Origin: an uncultured beta proteobacterium
GTDB lineage: Bacteria > Pseudomonadota > Gammaproteobacteria > Burkholderiales > Burkholderiaceae_C
Direction: 5' to 3'
Assembly: GCA_903886275.1 (NCBI GenBank)
Contig: CAISLN010000006.1
Coordinates: 1 to 64,000, forward strand
Length of the DNA stretch: 64,000 nt
Below are positions 7,728 to 15,737 of this stretch, piece by piece (within the stretch, counting starts at the first letter, position 1; the number at the start of each line of letters is the position of its first letter). The notes below the pieces were generated by a model. The model was not told where the DNA came from. It made no database searches and was given only the letters and a program-made list of their open reading frames with translations. The position numbers were made by a program, and so were the translations under genes.

Positions 7728-8060
7728 GCGAGCCAAGCTGTTGATGCGCTGGCGCAAGCGGCTGACGTTCGTTGCAGCCGCCACAGTGGCCCAAATTCGA
7801 TAGAGCAGGAATGGATAGCCTGTCTATCGTTTGTATCCAAATCGCCCCTATCGTTTGTGAAAAAAAGCGTCGGCTATCCAAATTCCGGCCCGCCAGGACG
7901 GCTGGCAAGACTGCAGCTTTCGCCATTGCGCACTCCGATCTCCCTGGAGCCGCGCATTTATTTCTTCTGCCTCTGTTCACGGCGTGGACAGTTGCGATAG
8001 ATGCCGTGATGTTCTGCGCTATATTGTTTGTATTCAATAATAGGCTTAAAGCCCCACCAT
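7728..8060. other. Intergenic region with paired direct and inverted repeats
   Basis: These 333 bases lie between the SWIM gene and the XRE regulator. The sequence CTATCGTTTGT occurs twice, at 7824-7834 and 7848-7858 (24 bases apart). The pair is bracketed by 9-bp inverted repeats TGGATAGCC (7812-7820) and GGCTATCCA (7872-7880). Such an arrangement could be an operator for the adjacent small XRE repressor, but it lies about 180 bases upstream of that gene. I see no coding sequence here. Confidence 0.55.
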
Positions 8061-8282
8061 ATGGATAATTCTTCGTTGTTGGTGACAATTGGCACGCAGG
8101 TGCGAACGCATCGCAAGGCGCTTAAACTCTCGCAAGAAAAGCTTGCTGATCACAGCGGTTTGTTCAGGACCTATCTCTCCCGAATCGAAGGGGGCCTGGC
8201 CAATCCTACGGTGCTGGCGCTGGCGTCGCTGGCGGATGCCCTGGGTGTAGACATTGCCGTCTTGTTGCGCAAGCCGGAGTAG
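8061..8282 (+). CDS. Small XRE-family transcriptional regulator
   Basis: The 73-aa protein is essentially one Cro/CI-type helix-turn-helix: IGTQVRTHRKALKLSQEKLA, then LFRTYLSRIEGGLANPTVLA containing the recognition helix, and a closing LADALGVDIAVLLRKPE. It has no extra sensory domain, so it is probably a simple DNA-binding repressor or activator. I chose the ATG at 8061 because the alternative upstream start at 8028 adds residues (MYSIIGLKPHH) outside the usual domain. The next gene (cytochrome b561) starts 59 bases downstream, so co-transcription is possible. The target is unknown; the repeats at 7812-7880 are candidates. Confidence 0.8.
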   Translation: MDNSSLLVTIGTQVRTHRKALKLSQEKLADHSGLFRTYLSRIEGGLANPTVLALASLADALGVDIAVLLRKPE

Positions 8283-8341
8283 GTGGAAGCATCGCAAGCA
8301 GCGCTTTTTAGTGCGCCTTTTACATCTACTACGATATCTCC

Positions 8342-8896
8342 ATGAACCCACTGTTCACACCCCGTTACGATGCCCTCAGCCGGGCTTTTCATTGGGTCAC
8401 TGCCATTGCTGTGGCAAGCGCCTTCGTCCTCGGTCCTGAGGGGTTTGGCCGGCTTATGCGCGACGGCGTAGACCCAGCCAGCCGCAGCGGCATCGTCTGG
8501 CACGAGTCGCTAGGCATCTTGGTGTTCGCCCTCACCGTCTTGCGCCTGTGCTGGTTGGCCTTTCGCCCGACAGCGCCGCAGTTCGCCATGGCCGGTTGGA
8601 TGCGGGTGCTGTCAAAGCTGACGCACCTGGCACTGTGGGCGCTGATGCTGGCCCTGCCCCTGACCGCGCTTTTGGCCTTGGGCAGTGAGGCGCATCCGCT
8701 GACGCTGCTGGGCGGCATCCGCGTGGACCAAATGCCCCTGATCGCCCAGTCGGCGATTGCAAGACTGGCCGACTGGGGTGAGGTCCATGGCTTGCTGGGC
8801 GATGTCATCGTCTGGCTTGCCGGCCTGCATGCAGTGGCCGCCATTTACCACCATGTGGTGCTCAAGGATGGCGTGCTGCGCTCCATGTTGCGCTAA
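8342..8896 (+). CDS. Cytochrome b561 (CybB-like)
   Basis: The 184-aa inner-membrane protein has four predicted membrane helices and the pattern of bacterial di-haem b561 proteins: AFHWVTAIAV with H17, VWHESLGI with H54, and H149 and H163 spaced 14 residues apart near the end (GEVHGLLG, AGLHAVAAIYHH). These four His are the expected axial ligands for two b haems; the assignment is by comparison with the family pattern. The family moves electrons between quinol or superoxide and other acceptors at the inner membrane. No redox partner gene is adjacent. It lies convergent to modC, whose stop is 26 bases away. Confidence 0.88.
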   Translation: MNPLFTPRYDALSRAFHWVTAIAVASAFVLGPEGFGRLMRDGVDPASRSGIVWHESLGILVFALTVLRLCWLAFRPTAPQFAMAGWMRVLSKLTHLALWALMLALPLTALLALGSEAHPLTLLGGIRVDQMPLIAQSAIARLADWGEVHGLLGDVIVWLAGLHAVAAIYHHVVLKDGVLRSMLR

Positions 8897-8933
8897 GCCT
8901 ATCCAATCAGGCTCGCCAGGCCTATCCAATCAG
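8897..8933. repeat. 14-bp direct duplication at modC 3' end
   Basis: GCCTATCCAATCAG occurs at 8897-8910 and again at 8920-8933, where it overlaps the modC stop codon and its last codons. The second copy lies in coding sequence and the first in the short gap before the b561 gene. It looks like a small local duplication. Confidence 0.6.
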
Positions 8934-10016
8934 AGCCACCGCCTTGATCTGCACCCATACCGGCTTGCCTGGCTCCAGCTCCAGCGCTGCTGCCGAGCGC
9001 TGCGTCAGGCGCGCCAATAAGGGTGTGTTGCCCATGCGCAGGCGCAGCAGGCTCAGAGCCGGGTGGTAGTCACCGGCCATTTGCTCCACCACAGCGGGCA
9101 GGCAGTTCTGGATGCTCACGCCGGTCACCGGTGCCAGTGCGATGCTGACGTCGCGCGCCAAAATGCGCAGGCGCACCGCATGTCCCAGGGGCTGGCCGCC
9201 ATCGCGCACCCACAGGCTGCCGCCGGCAAACTCCACCCGCGCCAAATGCCAAGTGCTGTCGCGCTCGGCCACCACGGCGTGCAGCACCACGCCGGCGTCT
9301 TCGCCCAGATGGATAGGAAGGTCGAGCCGGGCCAGGGTTTCGGTCAGCGGCCCTGCGGCCACGGCGCGTCCCTCTTGCATGACCACGATATGGTCGGCCA
9401 ACCGCGCCACCTCATCGGGCGCATGGCTGACATAGAGCACCGGAATATCGAGCGCGTCGCGCAGACGTTCCAGGTAAGGCAAAAATTCGTTCTTGCGCGC
9501 CAGGTCCAGCGCCGCCAGTGGCTCGTCCATCAGCAACAGGCGCGGGCTGGTCAGCAGGGCGCGGGCAATCGCCACACGCTGGCGCTCACCGCCCGACAGG
9601 CCCAGCGGCATGCGTTCCAGCAACCGGCCCAGGCCCAGCCGCTCCACCATGGCGTCGAGTTCCACGCGCCGCTCTGGCATGGGCACGCGCGCCTGACCAT
9701 ACAGCAGATTGCGCCGCACATTCAGGTGGGCAAACAGATGGGCGTCCTGGAACACATAGCCCAGCGCACGCTGGTGCGTGGGCATAAAAAGCGCCTCGCT
9801 CTGCCAGACCGCACCATTCACTGTGAGCCGGCCAAGGTGCGCGTGTGTCAGCCCGGCGATGCAACGCAGCAGGGTCGTCTTGCCGCAGCCCGAAGGGCCG
9901 AACAGCGCGGTGACGCCCTTGCCCGGCAGGTTGAGGTCCACATCCAGCGTGAAGCCCTCGTAGCGTTGTTCGAAGCGGGCCTGAATGCCCGATGGCTTGC
10001 CCGGCGCGACGCTCAT
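8922..10016 (-). CDS. modC: Molybdate ABC transporter ATP-binding protein ModC
   Basis: The 364-aa ATPase energises molybdate import. The Walker A motif GPSGCGKT is at residues 40-47, followed by the signature LSGGERQR and the Walker B region [12 protein letters not shown]. After residue ~240 comes the C-terminal molybdate-binding (TOBE/Mop) region ([18 protein letters not shown] and following). The length fits the ModC family. The ATG at 10016 overlaps the modB stop as ATGA, so translation is coupled. An upstream in-frame start exists but would sit deep inside modB and is not needed. No modE regulator is visible in the window. Confidence 0.93.
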   Translation of the reverse strand: MSVAPGKPSGIQARFEQRYEGFTLDVDLNLPGKGVTALFGPSGCGKTTLLRCIAGLTHAHLGRLTVNGAVWQSEALFMPTHQRALGYVFQDAHLFAHLNVRRNLLYGQARVPMPERRVELDAMVERLGLGRLLERMPLGLSGGERQRVAIARALLTSPRLLLMDEPLAALDLARKNEFLPYLERLRDALDIPVLYVSHAPDEVARLADHIVVMQEGRAVAAGPLTETLARLDLPIHLGEDAGVVLHAVVAERDSTWHLARVEFAGGSLWVRDGGQPLGHAVRLRILARDVSIALAPVTGVSIQNCLPAVVEQMAGDYHPALSLLRLRMGNTPLLARLTQRSAAALELEPGKPVWVQIKAVALIG

Positions 10017-10681
10017 GACTGGCGGCTCCAGCTGCGGCTGTAGAGCAGCAGCAATACGGCAAACGAAAACACCAGCATGCCGCCAGAGAGCCAATGGGCG
10101 TTGGCGTATTCCATCGCCTCCACATGGTTGTAGATGGCCATGGACAGCACCTGGGTCTTGCCCGGAATATTGCCGCCCAGCATCAGCACCACGCCAAACT
10201 CACCGACGGTGTGGGCAAAGCCCAGCACGGTGGCGGTGACAAAGCCGGGGCGCGCCAGCGGCAGGGCCACGCTGACAAAGGCGTCCCAGGGCGAGGCGCG
10301 CAGGGTGGCTGCGGCTTCGAGCGGATGCGCGCCCATGGCGGTGAAGGCCTGCTGCAGCGGCTGCACGACAAAGGGCATGGAGTAGATGACCGAGCCGACC
10401 ACCAGACCGGCAAAGGTAAAGGGCAGCAGGCCCAGACCCAGCGCATGGGTGAGTTGGCCCACCGGTCCCTGCGGCCCCATCAACACCAACAGATAAAAGC
10501 CCAGCACGGCCGGTGGCAGCACCAGCGGCAGGGTGACGATGGCGCCCACCACGCTGCGCAGGCGCGAGCGGCTGCGCGCCAACCACCACGCAATCGGCGT
10601 GCCTACGATGAGCAGCAGCAGCGTGCTCAAGGCTGCGAGCTTGGCGGTCAGCGCGATGGCGGTGAAATCTTCGGGTGACAT
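10013..10681 (-). CDS. modB: Molybdate ABC transporter permease ModB
   Basis: The 222-aa inner-membrane permease has five to six hydrophobic helices. It carries the ABC permease coupling loop ([20 protein letters not shown]) near residue 130, which contacts ModC. It starts with [20 protein letters not shown], typical of ModB. It lies between modA (135-base gap upstream) and modC (4-base overlap downstream). The three genes form the standard high-affinity molybdate importer supplying molybdenum cofactor enzymes. Confidence 0.93.
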   Translation of the reverse strand: MSPEDFTAIALTAKLAALSTLLLLIVGTPIAWWLARSRSRLRSVVGAIVTLPLVLPPAVLGFYLLVLMGPQGPVGQLTHALGLGLLPFTFAGLVVGSVIYSMPFVVQPLQQAFTAMGAHPLEAAATLRASPWDAFVSVALPLARPGFVTATVLGFAHTVGEFGVVLMLGGNIPGKTQVLSMAIYNHVEAMEYANAHWLSGGMLVFSFAVLLLLYSRSWSRQS

Positions 10682-10816
10682 GGGCTATATGGGCGACAGA
10701 GGTGTCTGGCGGCTCTGCTTTGGCAAAGCCTTGACTGTAGTCGCTGCCTTCGCCGCTGAAAGAACAGGGCGGGTGGGCGGGACAGACGGGGTGGGGACGC
10801 GGGATTGACGAGGCAG

Positions 10817-11566
10817 TCAGGGCAGCGCGTAGCCAAAGGAGCGGATGATGGCGCGGGCCTTGTCGCCCTTGAGGAACTGCATCAAGGCCTCGGCTGCGGG
10901 CTTGCCCTTGCCGGCTTGCAGGAGGACCGCGTCCTGGCGGATCGGCGCGTACAGGTTTGCCGGCACCAGCCAGACCGAGCCTTTGTCGTCTGGCTGCACC
11001 TGCGACAGCGCCACAAAGCCAAGCTCGGCATTGCCGCTGCGGATGAACTGGTAGGCCTGGGTGATGTTCTCTGCCGTCACGATTTTGGGCTGCACCGCTG
11101 CATAGATGCCCATGGCCTTCAGCGTTTCTTGTGCGGCCGCGCCATAGGGCGCGAGCTTGGGGTCGGCCATTGCCAGATGCGCAAAGCCCCCGGTTTTGAA
11201 CACCGCACCGGCTGGATCCACCAAGGTGGGCTTGGCCGACCACAGCACCAGTTTGCCCACGGCATAGGTGAAGGCAGTGTCGGCAAGCGCCGCGTTTTCT
11301 TGGACCAGCCTTGCCGGCGTTGCATCATCGGCGGCCAGCAGCACCTCAAACGGCGCACCGTTCTTGATCTGCGCGTAGAACTTGCCGGTGGCACCAAAGG
11401 AGGCCACCACCTTGTGGCCGCTGTCCTTCTCAAATGCGGTCGCAATCCGCTTCATGGGGGCGGTGAAGTTGGCCGCCACCGCCACCGAAATATTTTCGGC
11501 CCGCGCCGTCAGCGCCGCCAATAGCAGCGCGGCCAACAGGCCCAAGCGCATTGCGATGTGTTGCAT
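10817..11566 (-). CDS. modA: Molybdate-binding periplasmic protein ModA
   Basis: The 249-aa protein has a Sec signal (MRLGLLAALLLAALTARA, cleavage before ENISVAVAAN). It then shows the ModA pattern: AANFTAPMKRIATAFEKDSG, FGATGKFYAQIKNGAPFEVL, LLAADDATPARLV and the later GNAELGFVALSQV. It captures molybdate in the periplasm for ModB/ModC. I start it at MQHIAMRLG (11566), because TTGGGGGTTGG lies just upstream as a ribosome site. An in-frame start 21 bases earlier would place that site inside the gene. Confidence 0.93.
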   Translation of the reverse strand: MQHIAMRLGLLAALLLAALTARAENISVAVAANFTAPMKRIATAFEKDSGHKVVASFGATGKFYAQIKNGAPFEVLLAADDATPARLVQENAALADTAFTYAVGKLVLWSAKPTLVDPAGAVFKTGGFAHLAMADPKLAPYGAAAQETLKAMGIYAAVQPKIVTAENITQAYQFIRSGNAELGFVALSQVQPDDKGSVWLVPANLYAPIRQDAVLLQAGKGKPAAEALMQFLKGDKARAIIRSFGYALP

Positions 11567-11654
11567 ACCAACCCCCAATAAAATCAAGCCAATAAATCAG
11601 ATGCCGATAGCGGCGGCACGCAGGATGGGGCCATCTTCGCAGACCCGCAGGCTT

Positions 11655-13061
11655 TCAGACAGGCTTGCGCGCGGCCAAGCCACGTGCCGCAATGGCCAGG
11701 GCGGCAAGCAGTAGCGCGGCGGCCACGGCAAAGGTCAGGTGCATGCCCTTGGCCAGCGCCTGTGCCTGGCCTATGTCTTCGGCATGGGATGCAAAAACGG
11801 CGCCCATCAGCGAGGCGCCGCTGACCAGGCCCAGGTTGCGCGCGAGGTTGAGTAGGCCAGACACCAGGCCGCGCTGTGTGGGCGCGACATCGGCCATGAC
11901 CGCGGTGTTGTTGGCGGTCTGGAACAGGCCGTAGCCGCCAGTGAGGACCGCAATGGAAGCCACATAGCCGCTCACACCTAAGGCGCTTGGCAGCAGGGCC
12001 AACAGCAGGGCGCCGACCACCATGGCCGCCAGTCCCAGCAGGGTGACGCGCGCAGCACCCCAGTGGTCGGCCAGGCGTCCGGCCGGCACACCGGTAAGGG
12101 CCGCTACCAGGGGGCCCACCGACAGCGCCAGGCCCACCAGCGGTGCCGCCAGGCCCAGGCCGCGCGCGAGATAAAACGGGCCGACCACCAGGGTGCTCAT
12201 CATCACCGTGGCCACCAGCGCGCTGCTGGCCAGGCTGGCACTCAAGCGCGGATCGCGCAACAGATCCAGGCGAATCAGGGGCGAGGCCACGCGCGATTCG
12301 ACCAACAGGAACAGGCCCAGCCCAACTGCCGCCGCAAGCAACAGGGCCATATTGAGACTGCCAAAGTGGCCGCGTCCCAAGGTCATGGACAGGGCATAGG
12401 CCGCCAGCGTGAGCGCCAACAGCAGCGTGCCCAGCGGGTCGAAGCCTGCGTCTTTTTTTGCCGCGTCGTCCAAGGGTAAATAGCGCCAGGCCAGCAGCAG
12501 GCTCAGCAGACCCAGCGGCAGGTTGACCCAGAAGAGCGCGCGCCAGTCCATGGCTGCAATCAGCAAGCCGCCCAGCATGGGCCCCAGCGCCGTGCCGATG
12601 GCGGACATGGTGGCCAGCATCCCCATGGCGCTGCCGGTTTTTTCCTTGGGCAGGGTCTGGCCGACAAACGCCATGGTCAGCGCCATCATGGTGGCAGCAC
12701 CCAGGCCTTGCGCCGCGCGTGCCGCGATCAGCAGCCACAGTGTGGGCGCCATAGCGCAGGCAAGAGACGCCAATGTGAAGAGTGCGCTGCCACCCAGCAG
12801 CAGGCGTTTGCGGCCCAGCAAATCGCCCAGTCGCCCGACGCTGACCACCAGGGTGGTGATGGCCAGCAAATAGGCCAGCACCACCCACTGCACCTGTTGG
12901 AACGAGGCGTCAAAGGCCTGCGCCAGGGTGGGCAGGCCGACATTGGCAATGCTGGTGCCCAGCGAGGACAGCAGCATGGAAAGGGCCAGACTGGCCAGTG
13001 CCCAGCGCAGGGCGCGCTCAGTCGGCGGTGTTGTTGGGAGGGTTGTTGGGTTGGACTGCAA
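11655..13061 (-). CDS. MFS drug/metabolite exporter, DHA2-like
   Basis: The ~468-aa transporter has 12-14 membrane helices. It shows the MFS motif A between helices 2 and 3 (GRLGDLLGRKRLLLGG) and the antiporter-type motif C (GTALGPMLGGLLI). This points to a proton-driven exporter of the QacA/EmrB type; the substrate is unknown. Start: I favour TTG at 13061, because CGGAG sits six bases before it. The longer GTG start at 13109 would add a polar extension. The gene is divergent from the LysR regulator at 13206, with a symmetrical LysR-type site between them, so it is probably controlled by that regulator. Confidence 0.85.
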   Translation of the reverse strand: MQSNPTTLPTTPPTERALRWALASLALSMLLSSLGTSIANVGLPTLAQAFDASFQQVQWVVLAYLLAITTLVVSVGRLGDLLGRKRLLLGGSALFTLASLACAMAPTLWLLIAARAAQGLGAATMMALTMAFVGQTLPKEKTGSAMGMLATMSAIGTALGPMLGGLLIAAMDWRALFWVNLPLGLLSLLLAWRYLPLDDAAKKDAGFDPLGTLLLALTLAAYALSMTLGRGHFGSLNMALLLAAAVGLGLFLLVESRVASPLIRLDLLRDPRLSASLASSALVATVMMSTLVVGPFYLARGLGLAAPLVGLALSVGPLVAALTGVPAGRLADHWGAARVTLLGLAAMVVGALLLALLPSALGVSGYVASIAVLTGGYGLFQTANNTAVMADVAPTQRGLVSGLLNLARNLGLVSGASLMGAVFASHAEDIGQAQALAKGMHLTFAVAAALLLAALAIAARGLAARKPV

Positions 13062-13146
13062 GAGGAACTCCGGTTTTGATTGGGCGCTCTGACACAGAGC
13101 TGCAGGCACTGTAGGTTATTGCGGCCCCCGGCGGAAGGCGCAGCGC

Positions 13147-13169
13147 TTGCACTTTATTCCTGCGTGCAA
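13147..13169. promoter_or_regulatory. LysR-type T-N11-A operator between MFS gene and regulator
   Basis: TTGCAC, 11 bases, then GTGCAA form a perfect interrupted palindrome with the T-N11-A spacing bound by LysR regulators. It lies 36 bases upstream of the regulator ATG (13206) and about 85 bases upstream of the probable MFS start, in the position expected for joint control of the divergent pair. Confidence 0.65.
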
Positions 13170-13205
13170 CGCCATGTGCCAGCCAAGCCGGTCTATGGTT
13201 GGCGC

Positions 13206-14102
13206 ATGACCACCCCCGACCTCAACCTGCTGCTGGCCCTGGATGTGTTGCTGGCCGAGGGCAGCGTGGCAGGCGCGGCCAGGCGCCTGCGGCTGAGCCC
13301 CTCTGCCATGAGTCGCACGCTGGCGCGGTTGCGCCAGACCACCGGTGACGCGCTGCTGGTGCGGGCCGGGCGCGGCCTGGTGCCCACGCCAAGGGCCATC
13401 GCCCTGCACGAACGCATAGGCCCGCTGCTGCAGGAGGCGCAGGCGCTTCTGCGTCCGGTAGCGCACATGGACCTCCAGACCATGGAGCGCCTGTTCACGC
13501 TGCGCAATAGCGAAGGCTTTGTGGAAACCTTTGGCGCCGCGCTGATTGCCCGCGTGGGCCAGCAGGCGCCCGGCGTGCGCCTGCGCTTTGTGCAAAAACC
13601 GGACAAGGACAGCACGCCGTTGCGCCAGGGCAGTGTGGACCTGGAGACCGGTGTGGTGGAACAGGGTACGGCGCCGGAGTTGCGCGTGCAGGCCCTCTTC
13701 AGGGACCGCATCTTAGGCGTGGTGCGCGCAGGCCACCCACTGAGTCAGGGCGAGGTCACGCCGCAGCGCTATGCGCAGGGCGGCCACATCTGCGTCTCGC
13801 GCCAAGGGCTGGACCGCGAGCCGGTGGACGATGGCCTGGCCGCACTGGGTCTGGAGCGCAGGGTGGTCACCATTGTGGCGGGCTTTGCCACGGCGCTGGC
13901 ATTGGCGCGGAGCAGTGGGCTGATCGCTGCGGTGCCCGAGCGCCATACCGCCGGTCTGCGCAGCGGCATGCACAGCTTTGCGCTGCCGGTGGCTACGCCA
14001 GAGTTCACGGTGTCCATGCTCTGGCACCCGCGCCTGGATGGTGACCCGGCACACCGCTGGTTGCGCAGCTGCGTGCGCGAGGTGTGCGGCGAAATCGCCT
14101 GA
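13206..14102 (+). CDS. LysR-family transcriptional regulator
   Basis: The 298-aa protein has an N-terminal winged helix-turn-helix (DLNLLLALDVLLAEGSVAGA, then RRLRLSPSAMSRTLARLRQT). A periplasmic-binding-like effector domain follows from about residue 90 (FTLRNSEGFVETFGAALIAR onward). The layout and length fit LysR regulators. I chose the ATG at 13206 because it starts immediately before the helix-turn-helix (MTTPDLNLL). It is divergent from the MFS exporter, separated by a T-N11-A palindrome, and so is most likely its ligand-responsive regulator. The ligand is unknown. Confidence 0.9.
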   Translation: MTTPDLNLLLALDVLLAEGSVAGAARRLRLSPSAMSRTLARLRQTTGDALLVRAGRGLVPTPRAIALHERIGPLLQEAQALLRPVAHMDLQTMERLFTLRNSEGFVETFGAALIARVGQQAPGVRLRFVQKPDKDSTPLRQGSVDLETGVVEQGTAPELRVQALFRDRILGVVRAGHPLSQGEVTPQRYAQGGHICVSRQGLDREPVDDGLAALGLERRVVTIVAGFATALALARSSGLIAAVPERHTAGLRSGMHSFALPVATPEFTVSMLWHPRLDGDPAHRWLRSCVREVCGEIA

Positions 14103-14498
14103 AGCCCTGCGGCCGCTTGGGCCTTGTCGCGGTGGGAGTTGCAATTGGATAGCCCAGCTACATCGAAAAAACAGGCGTACTTCAAGCAGCCATCGCAGGT
14201 AAACGACACAATCGCCTTGTTTTTTGAAACGCCAGCCGGTTCAATACCGTGCCTACGGTACGGAAGGCGTTTGTTTGAAATTTACTTTGCAAAGACACGT
14301 TGTAGGGCAATGAAAGGAAGACATACTCATGCTAGGGCGCAAGCAGTCTTTAGGCGGGTGGTTTGGACTTTGGCCTCGTTTGCGCAAATCTTTGCGTGAG
14401 GCTTTTGACTTTTTCATGCTGCTGATGTTGCGTTCACTTGGTGCCAGCGATGAATCGTTGTGCGCTATCACCTAAATATACTGACGAAAGAATATCCA
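14103..14498. other. Leader region C upstream of a small exported protein
   Basis: These 396 bases contain no convincing gene. They hold the conserved 97-base block 14245-14341 and a terminator-like hairpin 14373-14402 followed by T-rich sequence to about 14415. About 85 further bases lead to the ATG at 14499. The same order recurs upstream of the gene at 15125. Confidence 0.7.
14245..14415 (+). ncRNA. Conserved leader or small-RNA candidate, copy C
   Basis: This element aligns without gaps to 14935-15031 over 97 bases, about 70 identical by my count. It opens with the palindromic TACCGTGCCTACGGTA (14245-14260). A second near-invariant block is AAGACATACTC (14319-14329), followed by TGC and GCGCA. 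About 30 bases later comes a hairpin with outer stem GCCTC/GAGGC (14373-14377 with 14398-14402) and inner stem CGCAA/TTGCG, followed by TTTTGACTTTTT. This looks like an intrinsic terminator placed before the gene at 14499, so a terminated small RNA or attenuation leader is possible. Whether the front palindrome is a DNA operator or part of the RNA cannot be told by eye. Confidence 0.5.
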
Positions 14499-14816
14499 AT
14501 GAATAAATCCCTGTTTGCTATTGCTTCTCTTATTCTGCTTGGCCTGGCTCAGTCCGCGATTGCGGCCGGCGACTACAACGACGTGCCTAGCAGCGATCCT
14601 CAGTACAAGCAATGTCTTGCCTATTCGAGCAAGACCTATGAAGGCGGAGACGCACCAAGCCCCGTTGCAGGCCAGACCAAGGCGGCTGCATACTGCGAGT
14701 GCATGTGGAATGAAACGCCAGATAACTTCAAAGGAGATTTGGCTAAATTTGCGGAAACGGCTGCAGGAAAGAAGACAAACGGTATTTGTGAAAAGTATTC
14801 GAACTGGGGCGGCTGA
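14499..14816 (+). CDS. Small exported Cys-containing protein, unknown function
   Basis: The 105-aa precursor starts MNKSLFAIASLILLGLAQSA and cleaves after AIA, leaving about 83 residues. The mature protein has four Cys (QYKQCLAYS, YCECMWNE, NGICEKYS), probably forming disulfides in the periplasm. I recognise no domain. The ATG at 14499 was chosen over an upstream in-frame start because the signal peptide begins there. A perfect 24-base palindrome follows as terminator. Its leader is related to that of the next gene, so both are probably expressed under the same condition. Confidence 0.75.
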   Translation: MNKSLFAIASLILLGLAQSAIAAGDYNDVPSSDPQYKQCLAYSSKTYEGGDAPSPVAGQTKAAAYCECMWNETPDNFKGDLAKFAETAAGKKTNGICEKYSNWGG

Positions 14817-14832
14817 TCCTGGTTTTTGAACG

Positions 14833-14856
14833 AAACAAGCCTCGCGAGGCTTGTTT
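14833..14856. terminator. Perfect palindromic terminator
   Basis: AAACAAGCCTCG is followed directly by its exact complement CGAGGCTTGTTT, 17 bases after the stop of the small exported protein gene. The A and T ends supply the tract for termination on either strand. Confidence 0.8.
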
Positions 14857-14934
14857 GCACTGGGTCGGAGCCTGGTTGGATGGGTGAAGCTGGTGCAAGT
14901 TCCGGGAGACTGCTTGCAGCGATGCGGTTTTGAC

Positions 14935-15112
14935 TACCGTGCCTAGGGTACTAGAAGCGTTTATTTGAGGCGAACGTTGTACAAGCGCGTCATCCTGCAA
15001 TAAAAGCAAGACATACTCGTGCCAGAGCGCACAGGGCCTTCATACGGCCCGCTACCGCTGCGGTCTCGCTTACGCTTGCGCAACACTTTGCGCGAGTTCT
15101 CTTCATATTTTT
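14935..15112 (+). ncRNA. Conserved leader or small-RNA candidate, copy D
   Basis: This is the second copy of the element at 14245. It starts with TACCGTGCCTAGGGTA (14935-14950), keeps AAGACATACTC (15009-15019) at the same distance, and ends the conserved block with GCGCA at 15031. The hairpin has CTCG (15065-15068) facing CGAG (15093-15096), with inner GCGCAA/TTGCGC, and then a T-rich stretch TTCTCTTCATATTTTTTTGG. It begins 130 bases after the front palindrome, against 128 in copy C. The conserved spacing of palindrome, middle block and terminator-like hairpin argues for one functional unit. Confidence 0.5.
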
Positions 15113-15124
15113 TTGGAACCCATC

Positions 15125-15487
15125 ATGCGTAAATTTTCAGTATTGGTATGCCTTGCTGGCGCTGCATTGGTCAGTGCAAACGCCATCGCAGGTGATGCAG
15201 ACTTCACCTTGGTCAACGGCACGGGCTACACCATCCGTGAAGTTTATCTTTCGCCAGCCAACGCCAAAAGCTGGGGCAATGACCGCCTGGGTGACGGTGA
15301 CCTGCCAAACGGCAAAGCGCGCCTGATCAAATTCAAGGACTCCGCACATTGCGAACAAGACTTGCAAGTCGTGTTTGACAAGGGCGACTCGGAAGTGGTT
15401 TGGGAAGATCTTGATCTGTGTGAAATCAACAAGCTGACGCTTCAATACAACCGTTCCACCAACATCGTTTCGGTCGTCAAGGAGTAA
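15125..15487 (+). CDS. Small periplasmic protein, conserved hypothetical
   Basis: The 120-aa precursor has a signal peptide (MRKFSVLVCLAGAALVSANA, cleavage after AIA). The mature ~95-residue domain reads DADFTLVNGTGYTIREVYLS, then WGNDRLGDGDLPNGKARLIK, with two Cys (SAHCEQDL, DLCEIN) that may pair. This 'LVNxTGxxIxxxYxSP...WGxDxLG' pattern is familiar from small exported proteins of proteobacteria of unknown function, probably a beta-sandwich. The upstream leader (copy D) is shared with the gene at 14499. Confidence 0.8.
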   Translation: MRKFSVLVCLAGAALVSANAIAGDADFTLVNGTGYTIREVYLSPANAKSWGNDRLGDGDLPNGKARLIKFKDSAHCEQDLQVVFDKGDSEVVWEDLDLCEINKLTLQYNRSTNIVSVVKE

Positions 15488-15493
15488 TGCCAA

Positions 15494-15556
15494 GCGCTAA
15501 AAAAATAGCGCCTGAGCAGAGGCTCTGAAGGGGTAAATTTTTCTTCCCGTTCAGAG
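15494..15556. other. Hairpins after the small periplasmic gene
   Basis: Two stems follow the stop at 15487: GCGCTA/TAGCGC (15494-15499 with 15506-15511) around an A-run, and CTCTGAAGGGG facing CCCGTTCAGAG (15523-15533 with 15546-15556). Neither is followed by a strong T-tract on the plus strand, so they may stabilise the transcript end or terminate weakly. Confidence 0.4.
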
Positions 15557-15737
15557 TCTGTAGAGGACTCCAAAGTAGCAACTGTTGGCCCTAAGTTGCC
15601 GGTGTAAAAAGTGAGATCTTCAGTTGTGTAGATCTGACTTTTGGCAGGTGGAAACTTCATATTGTTGGACGGAAAATTTCTTGTGCGGGGCGTTAGGGCC
15701 TTCATCAGAAGATGCCCAGAACCTTGGGGGGGTAAAA

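Larger units (their letters stand above)
14817..15124. other. Leader region D between two small exported proteins
   Basis: These 308 bases contain the terminator of the preceding gene (14833-14856), the second conserved leader element (14935-15031) and its hairpin (15065-15096) followed by a T-rich run ending just before the ATG at 15125. I see no coding sequence. Confidence 0.7.
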
